From the NCBI GenBank assembly GCA_902636075.1, contig CACPQM010000004.1, forward strand, positions 50,100-114,099: a stretch of 64,000 nt of DNA. Reading direction: 5' to 3'. The notes under the pieces are model-generated. The model was not told the DNA's origin, did not search any database, and saw only the letters and a list, made by a program, of their open reading frames with translations. Below, piece by piece: positions 48,677 to 59,312 of this stretch (its first letter is position 1; the number at the start of each line of letters is the position of its first letter). The position numbers were made by a program, and so were the translations under genes. This DNA is from an uncultured Pelagibacteraceae bacterium. GTDB lineage: Bacteria > Pseudomonadota > Alphaproteobacteria > Pelagibacterales > Pelagibacteraceae.

Positions 48677-51600
48677 TGGATATCCAAAACAAAAATCGTA
48701 AACTTTTAAAAAAAAATCATGTTTATAATGAAACTATGGAGCATGATGCATGTGGAGTAGGCCTTGTTGCATCAACTGAGGGTCTAAAATCAAGAAAAGT
48801 AGTCGAATATGGAATAGAAGCTCTAAAAGCTGTATGGCATAGAGGTGCAATTGATGCGGACGGCAAAACTGGAGACGGTGCAGGTATTCACATTGAAATA
48901 CCAAATGATTTCTTTTCTGAAAAAATTGAAATAACAGGTCATCAGCATGATAACTCAGATTTATGTGTGGGAATGATTTTCTTGCCAAGAAATGATTTTG
49001 GGGGACAGGAGCAATGCAGGTCAATTGTAGAGAGTGAATTAACAAAAAAGAATTTTAATATTTATGGATGGAGACAAGTACCTGTGGATCCGTCTGTTTT
49101 AGGAGAAAAGGCAGAACAAACTAGACCTGAAATTACACAAGTTCTTTTTACACATAATGATAAGTCAATTCATGGTAAAGATTTAGAAAGAGCTCTTTAT
49201 GAAACTAGAAGAAAAATTGAAAAAGAAGCTTTAAAAAATCAATTAAATAATTTTTATATTTGTTCATTCAGTTCGAAATCAATAATTTATAAAGGAATGT
49301 TTTTAGCGGAGTCTTTATCTGACTTTTATCCAGATTTAAAAGATGAGCGTTTCATTTCACGTTATGCAATCTTTCATCAAAGATTTTCTACTAACACTGC
49401 TCCAAGTTGGGATTTAGCTCAACCTTTTAGATCGATTGCTCATAATGGGGAGATAAACACTTTAAAAGGAAATATTAATTGGATGAGAATTCACGAAGAG
49501 GAAATGTTTAGTCCTTTGTTTGATGATATAGAAAATTTAAAACCTGTAATCCCTGCAGGTAATTCTGATTCTGCGTCATTAGATAATGTATTTGAATTAT
49601 TAAATATTTCTGGACATTCAGCACCATTAGCGAAACTTATGCTAATACCAGATGCTTGGTCAAAAAAAAGTAAAGTTCTTCCGAAAGATCATCAACAACT
49701 TTTTAACTTTTTAAATAGTACAATGGAACCTTGGGATGGACCTGCTGCTATAGCTGCAACTGACAATGAGTGGGTTATTGTAGGTAGTGACAGAAATGGA
49801 CTTAGACCTCTTAGATATACAATTACAAGAGATAAACTTCTATTTGCAGGATCTGAGACAGGAATGATTGACTTAAATGAGAAGAAAATTGTTTCAAAAG
49901 GAAGATTGGGACCGGGTGAAATATTAGGAGTAAGAATTGAAAAAGGAAAAGTTTATACAAACAATCAAATAAAGAATTATTTGTCTAAAGAATACAAACA
50001 CTTCAATAATCAAATAATTGATTTAGATAAATCATTAACTATAGAAAATGAAAAAAGTGAGTTTTCAGGATCTGATTTAAAAAAGATTCAACATTGTTTC
50101 GGTTATAGTCTTGAGGACTTGGAGTTAATTCTACATCCTATGGCTGAGGATGCTAAAGAAGCAACTGGGTCTATGGGAGATGACACTCCACTTGCAGTTT
50201 TATCCGATAAATATAGGCCCCTTTATCATTATTTTAGACAGAATTTTAGTCAAGTGACCAATCCCCCTATCGATTCACTAAGAGAGAATAAGGTGATGAG
50301 TTTGAAAACTAGGTTTGGAAATTTAGGAAACATACTAGATTTTTCTAATCTAACGGAGGAAAATATTTATGTTTTAGATAGCCCAATTTTATCAAACACT
50401 CAGTTTGAAAAATTTATAAAATATTTTGGAGATAATTATAAAATTTTAGATTGCACATTTAATACTGATCAAACTTTAGAAGAGGCTATTGAATTATTAA
50501 AAAATAACGCTGAAAAAGCAGTTAGAGAAGGCAATACTCAACTTATTTTGTCTGATAAAAATATATCTGAAACAAAATTACCAATGCCAATGCTGCTATG
50601 CATTGGTGCAATAAATACTCATTTAATAAAATTAGGCTTAAGAGGTTATGCATCAATTAATGTACAAACAGGAGATGCTTTAGATACCCATTCATTTGCA
50701 ACATTAATTGGCGTTGGAGCAACAACGGTCAATCCTTACTTAGCATTTGATAGTTTACATCAAAGATACTCAAAAAAGCTTTTTGGGAATTTCTCATTTG
50801 ATGAGTGCGTGGGTAGATATATAAAATCAGTAAACCTTGGACTATTAAAAATAATGTCAAAGATGGGTATATCAGTTTTAAGTTCATATAGAGGTGGATG
50901 TAATTTTGAAACTGTTGGATTGAGCAGAACAATTGTAAAAGATTATTTTCCAGGAGTATTATCTAAAATTTCTGGAATAGGTTTAACTGGTATTGAAAAA
51001 AAAATAAGATCTATACATAAAGATGCATTTGATATTCACTCTAATATTTTACCAATTGGTGGAATTTACAGATATAGAAAAAATGGTGAAACTCATCAAT
51101 ATCAAGGGAAATTAATTCATCTTTTACAAGCAGCTGTCGGCTCAAATTCGTATGAAACTTATAAAAAATATACTAAGGGTATTTATGGTTTAAAACCAAT
51201 TAGTTTAAGAGATTTAATTGATTTTAAAAATCAGGAGGCAATTGATATTGACCAAGTGGAGCCAATTACTGAGATAATGAAAAGATTTGGAAGTGGAAGT
51301 ATGTCTCATGGAGCCTTGTCAAAAGAGGCACACGAAACACTTGCAATGGGAATGAACAGAATTAAAGGTGCTTCATGCAGCGGAGAAGGTGGAGAAGATG
51401 AAAAGAGATTTAAAGTATTAGACAATGGCGATAGCGCAAATTCTAGGGTAAAACAAATTGCTTCTGCAAGATTTGGAGTAACTATTAACTATTTAAATAA
51501 TTGTAATGAGATTGAAATCAAAATTGCTCAAGGAGCAAAACCTGGAGAAGGTGGTCAATTACCAGGATTTAAAGTAACAGAGGAAATTGCAAGACTAAGA

Positions 51601-53172
51601 CATTCTACGCCTGGCGTAACCTTAATATCGCCACCACCACATCACGATATTTATTCAATTGAAGACTTAGCTCAACTTATTTACGACTTAAAGCAGATTA
51701 ATCCAAAGGCAAGAGTTGGTGTAAAATTAGTTGCCTCTTCAGGTATAGGAACAATTGCTGCAGGTGTTGCTAAAGCAAAAGCAGATATAATTTTAATTTC
51801 AGGTCATAATGGTGGGACAGGTGCCACTCCACAAACAAGTGTTAAATATGTTGGTATTCCATGGGAAATGGGACTAACAGAGGCAAACCAAGTATTAACT
51901 TTAAACAAATTAAGACACCTAGTTACATTAAGAACAGATGGAGGAATTAAAACAGGAAGAGACGTTGTAATAGCTGCAATGATGGGAGCCGAAGAATTTG
52001 GCGTAGCAACAACAGCGCTAGTTGCAATGGGTTGTATTATGGTGAGACAATGTCATTCTAATACATGTCCAGTTGGAGTTTGTACTCAAGATGATGAATT
52101 AAGAAAAAAATTTACTGGCACTCCGGATAAAATAGTAAATCTATTTTCTTTTATAGCTCAAGAAGTTAGAGAAATTTTATCAAGTTTAGGATTTAAAAAT
52201 TTAAATGAAGTAATTGGAAGAACAGATTTACTAAGACAAGTAAGTAAAGGATCACCGAATTTAGATGACCTTGATTTAAATCCTTTATTTGTTCAAGCTG
52301 ATCCAGGCACAAACAAAAGATATTGTGAAACTCCTATTATAAATGAAGTACCAGATACTTTAGACCAAAAAATTTGGCCTGAGATAGAAAGTTTAATTAA
52401 CAGAAAACTGCCGTTAGAAAATATTTATTCAATTGAAAATACAGATAGAGCTGTCGGAACAAGAATTTCTTATAACCTCTATAAAAAATTTGGAAATAAT
52501 AAATTAGGGGAAAATACTTTTGCTATTAACTTTAAAGGTTCTGCTGGTCAATCTTTTGGTGCCTTTGGTGTTAAAGGACTTAAACTAATATTAAAGGGGG
52601 ATGCAAATGATTACGTTGCAAAAGGTCTTTCGGGAGCATCTATCGTTATTAAACTTCGAGATGAAAGTAATTTAATTTCAAATGAAAATACTATTATAGG
52701 AAATACAGTCTTATATGGAGCAACATCAGGATATCTTTTTGCAGCTGGACAGGCAGGTGAAAGATTTGCTGTTAGAAACTCGGGTGCTACTGCAGTCATA
52801 GAAGGATGTGATTCAAATGGTTGTGAGTACATGACAGGTGGGTCAATAGTAATATTGGGAGAGGTAGGCGATAATTTTGGAGCTGGTATGACTGGTGGTA
52901 TGGCATTTATATATGACCCAAAAAGCCAGTTCGCAAAAAAAGCTAATCCCGAAACAATAGTTTGGCAAATTCCCGAGACAGAATACTGGAAAAACTATCT
53001 AAAAGATTTAGTTCTAAAACACAATGAGGAAACTAACTCTAATTTATCAGCACAGATTATTGAAAATTTTGATGATGAAATTAAAAATTTCTTACAAGTT
53101 TGTCCTAAAGAAATGTTAAATAAATTGAAAAACCCTATTACAAATAAAAGTTTAGTTGGAAAAGCTAGTTAA
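48676..53172 (+). CDS. gltB: Glutamate synthase large subunit
   Basis: 1498 aa; HDACGVGLVAS (Ntn amidotransferase), GHNGGTGATPQTS, C-terminal GXGXG beta-helix domain. Confidence 0.97.
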   Translation: MDIQNKNRKLLKKNHVYNETMEHDACGVGLVASTEGLKSRKVVEYGIEALKAVWHRGAIDADGKTGDGAGIHIEIPNDFFSEKIEITGHQHDNSDLCVGMIFLPRNDFGGQEQCRSIVESELTKKNFNIYGWRQVPVDPSVLGEKAEQTRPEITQVLFTHNDKSIHGKDLERALYETRRKIEKEALKNQLNNFYICSFSSKSIIYKGMFLAESLSDFYPDLKDERFISRYAIFHQRFSTNTAPSWDLAQPFRSIAHNGEINTLKGNINWMRIHEEEMFSPLFDDIENLKPVIPAGNSDSASLDNVFELLNISGHSAPLAKLMLIPDAWSKKSKVLPKDHQQLFNFLNSTMEPWDGPAAIAATDNEWVIVGSDRNGLRPLRYTITRDKLLFAGSETGMIDLNEKKIVSKGRLGPGEILGVRIEKGKVYTNNQIKNYLSKEYKHFNNQIIDLDKSLTIENEKSEFSGSDLKKIQHCFGYSLEDLELILHPMAEDAKEATGSMGDDTPLAVLSDKYRPLYHYFRQNFSQVTNPPIDSLRENKVMSLKTRFGNLGNILDFSNLTEENIYVLDSPILSNTQFEKFIKYFGDNYKILDCTFNTDQTLEEAIELLKNNAEKAVREGNTQLILSDKNISETKLPMPMLLCIGAINTHLIKLGLRGYASINVQTGDALDTHSFATLIGVGATTVNPYLAFDSLHQRYSKKLFGNFSFDECVGRYIKSVNLGLLKIMSKMGISVLSSYRGGCNFETVGLSRTIVKDYFPGVLSKISGIGLTGIEKKIRSIHKDAFDIHSNILPIGGIYRYRKNGETHQYQGKLIHLLQAAVGSNSYETYKKYTKGIYGLKPISLRDLIDFKNQEAIDIDQVEPITEIMKRFGSGSMSHGALSKEAHETLAMGMNRIKGASCSGEGGEDEKRFKVLDNGDSANSRVKQIASARFGVTINYLNNCNEIEIKIAQGAKPGEGGQLPGFKVTEEIARLRHSTPGVTLISPPPHHDIYSIEDLAQLIYDLKQINPKARVGVKLVASSGIGTIAAGVAKAKADIILISGHNGGTGATPQTSVKYVGIPWEMGLTEANQVLTLNKLRHLVTLRTDGGIKTGRDVVIAAMMGAEEFGVATTALVAMGCIMVRQCHSNTCPVGVCTQDDELRKKFTGTPDKIVNLFSFIAQEVREILSSLGFKNLNEVIGRTDLLRQVSKGSPNLDDLDLNPLFVQADPGTNKRYCETPIINEVPDTLDQKIWPEIESLINRKLPLENIYSIENTDRAVGTRISYNLYKKFGNNKLGENTFAINFKGSAGQSFGAFGVKGLKLILKGDANDYVAKGLSGASIVIKLRDESNLISNENTIIGNTVLYGATSGYLFAAGQAGERFAVRNSGATAVIEGCDSNGCEYMTGGSIVILGEVGDNFGAGMTGGMAFIYDPKSQFAKKANPETIVWQIPETEYWKNYLKDLVLKHNEETNSNLSAQIIENFDDEIKNFLQVCPKEMLNKLKNPITNKSLVGKAS

Positions 53173-53926
53173 CTTTTTTGATTATAGATTTTAACTCTTT
53201 ACAAATAATATTTAAATTTTTTTTTGAAGAAAGGCTATGATCTCCATTTTTTATCACTAGTAGTTTTTTTTCTGCAATAGGAAAAATTTTTAAAACTTTC
53301 CTTGAATAAATTACTGGAACCACCTCATCCTTCTGCCCGTGAACCATAGTTACAGGATTTGTATTATATAATTTTTTGTTAAGAACTTTATTGCTGGTTT
53401 TTTTACCGTCTAAAATTAGCTGTTTTGTTATTAAATACTCATAATCACCATTTTTAATTTTTGAGATACCTTTTTTCAAAATTTCACTTTTTGTTTTTTT
53501 TGGAAATTTTTTCCACATAATTCTTGTAAGAAATTCAGGAGCAGATCCTATTCCTAAAAAACCTTTAATTTGTGAACTATAATATCTATGCATTAACAAA
53601 GATATCCAGCCGCCCATGCTAGATCCAATTAAAATAAAGTCATTTTTTTTAACTATTTTACTTATTGTAATTCTCGCGTCATTTGACCATTTAGTGATGT
53701 TACCTCTTGTGAATTCTCCTGATGATCTTCCATGACCAAAGTATTCCATGGCTAAAAATCCAAGTTTATTCTGAGTGGCAAATCTTAAAAATTTCTTTGG
53801 TTTATCACCATCAATATCAGATGCAAAACCAGGCAAAAAAACCACGTAAAGATTTTTTTTATAATTATTTGCTATATATCTTAGTTTTTTATATTTAGAA
53901 ATTCTTAGAAATTTATATTTTTTCAT
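53165..53926 (-). CDS. Alpha/beta hydrolase
   Basis: VFLPGFASDIDGDKPKKF, LIGSSMGGWISLLM, HGQKDEVVP. Confidence 0.87.
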   Translation of the reverse strand: MKKYKFLRISKYKKLRYIANNYKKNLYVVFLPGFASDIDGDKPKKFLRFATQNKLGFLAMEYFGHGRSSGEFTRGNITKWSNDARITISKIVKKNDFILIGSSMGGWISLLMHRYYSSQIKGFLGIGSAPEFLTRIMWKKFPKKTKSEILKKGISKIKNGDYEYLITKQLILDGKKTSNKVLNKKLYNTNPVTMVHGQKDEVVPVIYSRKVLKIFPIAEKKLLVIKNGDHSLSSKKNLNIICKELKSIIKKVN

Positions 53927-53968
53927 ATAAAGTAATAAAGTTGACCAAGTTTATAATATTATTACCAC

Positions 53969-55123
53969 ATGCAGTCTAAATTAAAAGTCCTTCAAGTAAT
54001 TCCTAAACTAGGTTACGGTGGAGCTGAAACGGGTTGTTATGATATTGCCCATTATTTACCAGAAAATAATGTTGGATCTTATTTAATAACAAGTGGTGGT
54101 GAATTATTAAAATTTATTGATAAAAAAAAAGTTAAAGTAATAAGACTCCCAGTTCAATCTAAAAATCCAATACTTATTCTTCTAAACTCTATAATTATTT
54201 CAATAATTATTTTATTAAATGGTATTAATATTGTTCATGCTAGAAGCAGAGCCCCAGCTTGGTCATGTTTAATAGCAACAAAGATTACTAGAAGAAAATT
54301 TGTTACTACTTTCCATGGAACATACAATTTCAATAGCAATATAAAAAAATTTTATAACTCAGTTATGGTCAGATCAGATTTAATTATTGCAGGATCAAAT
54401 TTTATATTTTCACATATTAAAGAAAACTATTCAGAATATTTATCTGATAGAAAAAAATTACTTTCAATTTTTCGTGGTATTAACACAGATTATTATGATG
54501 CTTCTACGACTCTAGAAGCTGATGAAGATAATCTGTTTAAATCTTGGGAATTGATTGTTGGTAAAAAAATAATTTTATTACCTGGAAGGCTTACTGCTTG
54601 GAAGGGCCAAGAAATGTTTTTAGAAGCTTTAAATAAAGTAAATATTCAATTAGGAAATGACGCATTCATTGCAGTTATTCTCGGTAATGATCAGGGGCGG
54701 GACCTTTACAAAAAAAAACTTATAAGACTTGTTGAGCAATATAGACTTACAAAACAAATTAGATTTATAGACCATTGTAAAAATATGCCTTTGGCCTACA
54801 AAATTTCAGATATAGTGATTTCAGCATCAATAGAACCAGAAGCATTTGGGAGGGTATCAGTTGAAGCACAATCTATGCAGAAAATGATTATAGCGAGTAA
54901 ATTAGGTGGATCTAATGAAACTGTAATAGATGGAAAAACTGGTATTTTATTTGAAGCAGGAAACTCTGAGGAATTATCTGAAAAAATAATTAAAGTAATG
55001 AATATGGATCCTAATGAAATCAGTAAAATGGGTAATAATGGAAGAGAAAATGCATTAAAAAAATTTAATGTTGAAAAAATGTGTTTTTCTACTTATTCAG
55101 AATACAAAAAACTATTTAATTAA
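53969..55123 (+). CDS. Glycosyltransferase family 4-like
   Basis: VIPKLGYGGAETGCYDIA; EAFGRVSVEAQSMQKMIIASKLGGSNETVIDGKTGILFEAGN. Confidence 0.9.
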   Translation: MQSKLKVLQVIPKLGYGGAETGCYDIAHYLPENNVGSYLITSGGELLKFIDKKKVKVIRLPVQSKNPILILLNSIIISIIILLNGINIVHARSRAPAWSCLIATKITRRKFVTTFHGTYNFNSNIKKFYNSVMVRSDLIIAGSNFIFSHIKENYSEYLSDRKKLLSIFRGINTDYYDASTTLEADEDNLFKSWELIVGKKIILLPGRLTAWKGQEMFLEALNKVNIQLGNDAFIAVILGNDQGRDLYKKKLIRLVEQYRLTKQIRFIDHCKNMPLAYKISDIVISASIEPEAFGRVSVEAQSMQKMIIASKLGGSNETVIDGKTGILFEAGNSEELSEKIIKVMNMDPNEISKMGNNGRENALKKFNVEKMCFSTYSEYKKLFN

Positions 55124-57039
55124 TGCCAGATATTACATTACCAGACGGAAAAAAAATTAATTTCAAGAAAAGTATTTCGGGATTTGAAGTTGCAGAAAAA
55201 ATTAGCAAATCTCTTTCAAAGCAAGCTTTGCTAATAAGCGTTGATGGAGAATTAAAAGATTTAAATCATAGTATTTCTAAAGATTCTTCAATTAAGATAT
55301 TTACTTCAAAAGATAAAGAAGGTTTAGAGACCATAAGACATGATACTGCTCACATACTCGCTATGGCAGTTCAAGAATTATTTCCAGGGACACAAGTTAC
55401 AATAGGTCCAGTAATTGAAGATGGTTTTTATTACGATTTTGCAAGGAAAGAACCTTTTACAACAGAAGATTTGGAAAAAATTGAAAACAAAATGAGGGAA
55501 ATAGTAGATCGAGATGAAAAAACTTACAGAGAAGTTTGGAAAAGAAATGATGCAATTGAACATTTTAAAAAAAAGGGAGAAATATATAAAGCTGAGATAA
55601 TAGAAAGTATTCCAGAAGGTGAAGATGTGTCCTTATATTTTCATGGAGATTGGCATGATTTATGCAGAGGACCTCATTTAAGTTCAACTGGTAAAATTGG
55701 TAAATATTTTAAATTAACAAAAGTCTCAGGCGCATATTGGAGGGGCAACTCTAATAATGAAATGTTGCAAAGAGTATACGGAACAAGTTGGTCTACGCAA
55801 AAAGAGTTAGATGATTATTTAAATAGAATAGAAGAAGCAGAAAAAAGAGATCATAGAAAAATTGGAAAAGAAATGGATTTATTTCATTTCAGAGAAGAGA
55901 GCCCTGGTTCAGTATTTTGGCATCAAAAAGGATGGAACTTATTCCAAAAACTTATTTCTTATATGAGAATGAAACAAGAGACTGCAGGATATCAGGAAAT
56001 AAATACCCCAGAAATATTAGATCGCTCCCTGTGGGAAAAATCAGGACACTGGGAAAAATTTGGTGCCAACATGTATACCTCCACTACACCTGATGAAAAA
56101 GTTTTTGCTATAAAGCCAATGAATTGCCCAGGTTGTGTTCAAGTTTTCAATCAAGGCTTAAAAAGTTATCGTGATTTACCATTAAAAATGTCAGAATTTG
56201 GAAAGGTTCATAGGTATGAACCATCTGGAGCACTCCATGGATTATTAAGAGTTAGAGCTTTTACTCAGGATGATGCACATATTTTTTGTACGGAAGAGCA
56301 AATTACTGAAGAATGTTTAACTGTGACTAATTTAATTTTAGAAATTTATAAAGACTTAGGATTTGAAGATGTAATTTTAAAATATTCTGATCGACCAGAA
56401 TTAAGAGTGGGTGATGATCAAGTTTGGGATAAATCAGAGGCTGCTTTACTAGAAGCAATTAGAGCAACAAAATTAGAATATTCTATTAATAAGGGTGAAG
56501 GAGCTTTTTATGGTCCAAAAATAGAATTTGTTCTAAGAGATGCGATTGGAAGAGATTGGCAATGTGGAACGTTACAAGTAGATTTAAACTTACCAGGCAG
56601 ATTAGGGGCCTCATTTGTTGACAGCGATGGAAATAAAAAAGTTCCTGTTATGTTGCACAGAGCATTATTTGGATCTTTAGAAAGATTTATTGGAATTTTA
56701 ATAGAAAATTATTCAGGAAAATTACCTTTTTGGCTATGCCCAGTTCAAACAATAGTAATCCCTATCTCGAGTGATTTTGATGATTATGCAAAAGAGGTAA
56801 ACATTCAGCTAAAAAAAGTTGGGCTTTCTTCTGAAGTAGATTTAAAAAATCATAATTTAAATTATAAAATCAGGGAACATTCATTAACTAAGGTACCAAT
56901 GCTTCTAATATGTGGAAAAAAAGAAGTTGACAGCAACACAGTAACTATTAGAAGATTGGATTCTAAAAAACAAGAAACTATGGATCTAAAAGAATTCTTA
57001 AAAAAATACTCTGCTCTTAACAAAGCACCTTCAATTTAG
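55123..57039 (+). CDS. thrS: Threonyl-tRNA synthetase
   Basis: TGS domain, RHDTAHILAMAVQELFPG, MNCPGCVQVF, class II motifs. Confidence 0.98.
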   Translation: MPDITLPDGKKINFKKSISGFEVAEKISKSLSKQALLISVDGELKDLNHSISKDSSIKIFTSKDKEGLETIRHDTAHILAMAVQELFPGTQVTIGPVIEDGFYYDFARKEPFTTEDLEKIENKMREIVDRDEKTYREVWKRNDAIEHFKKKGEIYKAEIIESIPEGEDVSLYFHGDWHDLCRGPHLSSTGKIGKYFKLTKVSGAYWRGNSNNEMLQRVYGTSWSTQKELDDYLNRIEEAEKRDHRKIGKEMDLFHFREESPGSVFWHQKGWNLFQKLISYMRMKQETAGYQEINTPEILDRSLWEKSGHWEKFGANMYTSTTPDEKVFAIKPMNCPGCVQVFNQGLKSYRDLPLKMSEFGKVHRYEPSGALHGLLRVRAFTQDDAHIFCTEEQITEECLTVTNLILEIYKDLGFEDVILKYSDRPELRVGDDQVWDKSEAALLEAIRATKLEYSINKGEGAFYGPKIEFVLRDAIGRDWQCGTLQVDLNLPGRLGASFVDSDGNKKVPVMLHRALFGSLERFIGILIENYSGKLPFWLCPVQTIVIPISSDFDDYAKEVNIQLKKVGLSSEVDLKNHNLNYKIREHSLTKVPMLLICGKKEVDSNTVTIRRLDSKKQETMDLKEFLKKYSALNKAPSI

Positions 57040-57584
57040 TGGCAGATTTTAAACAAAACTATTTTCAGAAAAGAACTAAGCCTAGAGGTCCAAGAACTAA
57101 TCAAAGAATTACCTCGCAAGATGTGCAGGTTATTGATAGTGATGGAGATAATTTAGGAATTCTCAATTTGCAAGATGCAATTAGTAGGGCCAAAGACCAA
57201 GGTTTAGATTTAATAGAAATCGCACCAAATGCGAAACCCCCTGTGTGCAAAATTATGGATATGGGAAAGTATAAATATGATGCACAAAAAAAAGCAAACA
57301 AAGCAAAGAAAAAACAAAAGAAGATTGAGTTAAAAGAAATTAAATTACGACCTGTTACAGAGGTTCATGATTATACATTTAAAATAAAAAACGCTCAAAA
57401 ATTTATTGCTAAAGGGGATAAAGTAAAATTTACAATTAGATTTAAAGGTAGAGAGCTACAACATTCTAGTTTAGGTAACGAGTTAATGGATAAAATTAAA
57501 CAAGATATGGAGTCCATAGGACGCGTTGAACTTCAACCAAAGTTTGATGGTAAGCAAATGATCATGGTTATTCAGCCTTTATAA
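57039..57584 (+). CDS. infC: Translation initiation factor IF-3 (GTG start overlapping thrS stop)
   Basis: IF3 N- and C-domain sequence; start codon GTG at 57039 in TAGTG overlap. Confidence 0.97.
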   Translation: MADFKQNYFQKRTKPRGPRTNQRITSQDVQVIDSDGDNLGILNLQDAISRAKDQGLDLIEIAPNAKPPVCKIMDMGKYKYDAQKKANKAKKKQKKIELKEIKLRPVTEVHDYTFKIKNAQKFIAKGDKVKFTIRFKGRELQHSSLGNELMDKIKQDMESIGRVELQPKFDGKQMIMVIQPL

Positions 57585-57636
57585 GACTTATTTCTGGTTG
57601 TAAATTAATATTAATATTTGTATAACCCCTCAAATT

Positions 57637-57843
57637 ATGCCTAAATTAAAAACAAAAAGTTCAGCAAAAAAAAGATTTAAAATCTCAGCCAAAGGAAAAG
57701 TAATAACTGCTCAGGCTGGGAAAAGACATGGTATGATTAAACGAACAAATTCGCAAATTCGAAATCAAAGAGGCACTACGGTAATGTCCAAACAAGATGG
57801 AAAGATTGTTAAATCTTATATGCCGTATAATTTAAGAGGATAG
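57637..57843 (+). CDS. rpmI: 50S ribosomal protein L35
   Basis: [22 protein letters not shown]. Confidence 0.97.
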   Translation: MPKLKTKSSAKKRFKISAKGKVITAQAGKRHGMIKRTNSQIRNQRGTTVMSKQDGKIVKSYMPYNLRG

Positions 57844-57844
57844 T

Positions 57845-58201
57845 ATGGCAAGAGTTAAAAGAGGTGTTACAAGTAGAGCTAAGCATAAAAAAGTACTAAA
57901 GTCTGTTAAGGGTCAGTGGGGTAGAAGAAAAAATACAATAAGAATAGCTAGACAAGCAATGGAAAAAGCCATGCAATATGCTTATAGAGATAGAAGAAAT
58001 AAAAAAAGAGATTTTAAATCACTTTGGATACAGAGAATTAATGCGGGAGTGAGATCTGAGGGATTAACTTATTCAAAATTTATTAATGGACTAAACAAGA
58101 CAGGTATTAAAATAGACAGAAAAATACTAGCTGAAATTGCCTACGACAATCCAGAAGCATTTAAAACTATAGTTAAAAAAGCTCAAGCAGCATTAAATTA
58201 A
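57845..58201 (+). CDS. rplT: 50S ribosomal protein L20
   Basis: [35 protein letters not shown]. Confidence 0.98.
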   Translation: MARVKRGVTSRAKHKKVLKSVKGQWGRRKNTIRIARQAMEKAMQYAYRDRRNKKRDFKSLWIQRINAGVRSEGLTYSKFINGLNKTGIKIDRKILAEIAYDNPEAFKTIVKKAQAALN

Positions 58202-58244
58202 TTTTCATTGTTGTTTTTCCAGAGTTAACAAATATTCTACGAAT

Positions 58245-59312
58245 ATGTCCGATATAAAAAAAATTAAAAATGAATATTTAAATAAATTAGATAGTGATTT
58301 AAATGTTGAAGGTGTAAATCTGATAAAAACAGAATTATTTGGTAAAAATGGGCAGATTTCAAATTACTTTAAAAAATTAGGTTCCTTGCCGAACGATGAA
58401 AGAAAAAAATTTGCATCAGACTTAAATTCAATAAAAGAAGAACTACAAGATAAAATAAATTCAAAAATTCAAGAAATTGAAACAAAAGAGATTAACTCTA
58501 AACTTGAAAATGAAAAAGTAGATGTAACTTTACCTGAAAGAGAAATTAATCAAGGAAAAATACATCCTGTTTCACAAGTAATAGATGAGATATCCTCAAT
58601 ATTTTCTGAAATTGGCTTTAGTGTTGAAGAAGGTCCAGATATTGAAAATGAGCATTATAATTTTTCTGCATTAAACACCCCAGATGATCATCCAGCAAGA
58701 GATATGCATGATACTTTTTATTTAGATGATAATAAAGAATTATTACTAAGAACTCATACATCTCCAGTACAGATTAGAACAATGCTAAATGGTCAACCTC
58801 CTTTTAAAATTATAGCACCAGGACGAACATATAGATCTGATAGTGACCAAACCCATTCTCCTATGTTTCATCAAGTTGAAGGACTTCATATTGATAAAGA
58901 AATAAATATGGGACATCTAAAAGGATGTTTGAATTATTTTATTAAATCGTTTTTTGAAGTTGATAAAATTAAAATGAGATTCAGACCAAGTCACTTTCCT
59001 TTTACTGAGCCATCTGCAGAGGTAGATATTGGTTATGAGTTAAAAGATGGAAAAATAGTGATTGGCGAGGGAGACAAGTGGTTAGAAATTTTAGGATGTG
59101 GTATGGTACATCCAAATGTACTTAAAAATGTGAAAGTAAATCCAGATAAATATCAAGGTTATGCTTTTGGTATTGGCATAGATAGACTTGGTATGCTTAA
59201 GTATGGAATAAATGATTTAAGAGCTTTTTTTGAGACAGATTATAGATGGCTTAATCATTTTGGTTTTGATCCATTAGATGTACCATCAAATTATAGAGGC
59301 CTTAGCAGATGA
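58245..59312 (+). CDS. pheS: Phenylalanyl-tRNA synthetase alpha subunit
   Basis: [50 protein letters not shown]-like C-terminal motif. Confidence 0.98.
   Translation: MSDIKKIKNEYLNKLDSDLNVEGVNLIKTELFGKNGQISNYFKKLGSLPNDERKKFASDLNSIKEELQDKINSKIQEIETKEINSKLENEKVDVTLPEREINQGKIHPVSQVIDEISSIFSEIGFSVEEGPDIENEHYNFSALNTPDDHPARDMHDTFYLDDNKELLLRTHTSPVQIRTMLNGQPPFKIIAPGRTYRSDSDQTHSPMFHQVEGLHIDKEINMGHLKGCLNYFIKSFFEVDKIKMRFRPSHFPFTEPSAEVDIGYELKDGKIVIGEGDKWLEILGCGMVHPNVLKNVKVNPDKYQGYAFGIGIDRLGMLKYGINDLRAFFETDYRWLNHFGFDPLDVPSNYRGLSR

Noticed and set aside
57585-57636. Possible L20/L35 autoregulatory leader between infC and rpmI
   Set aside because: Only ~52 nt and no strong stem or pseudoknot was evident by eye.
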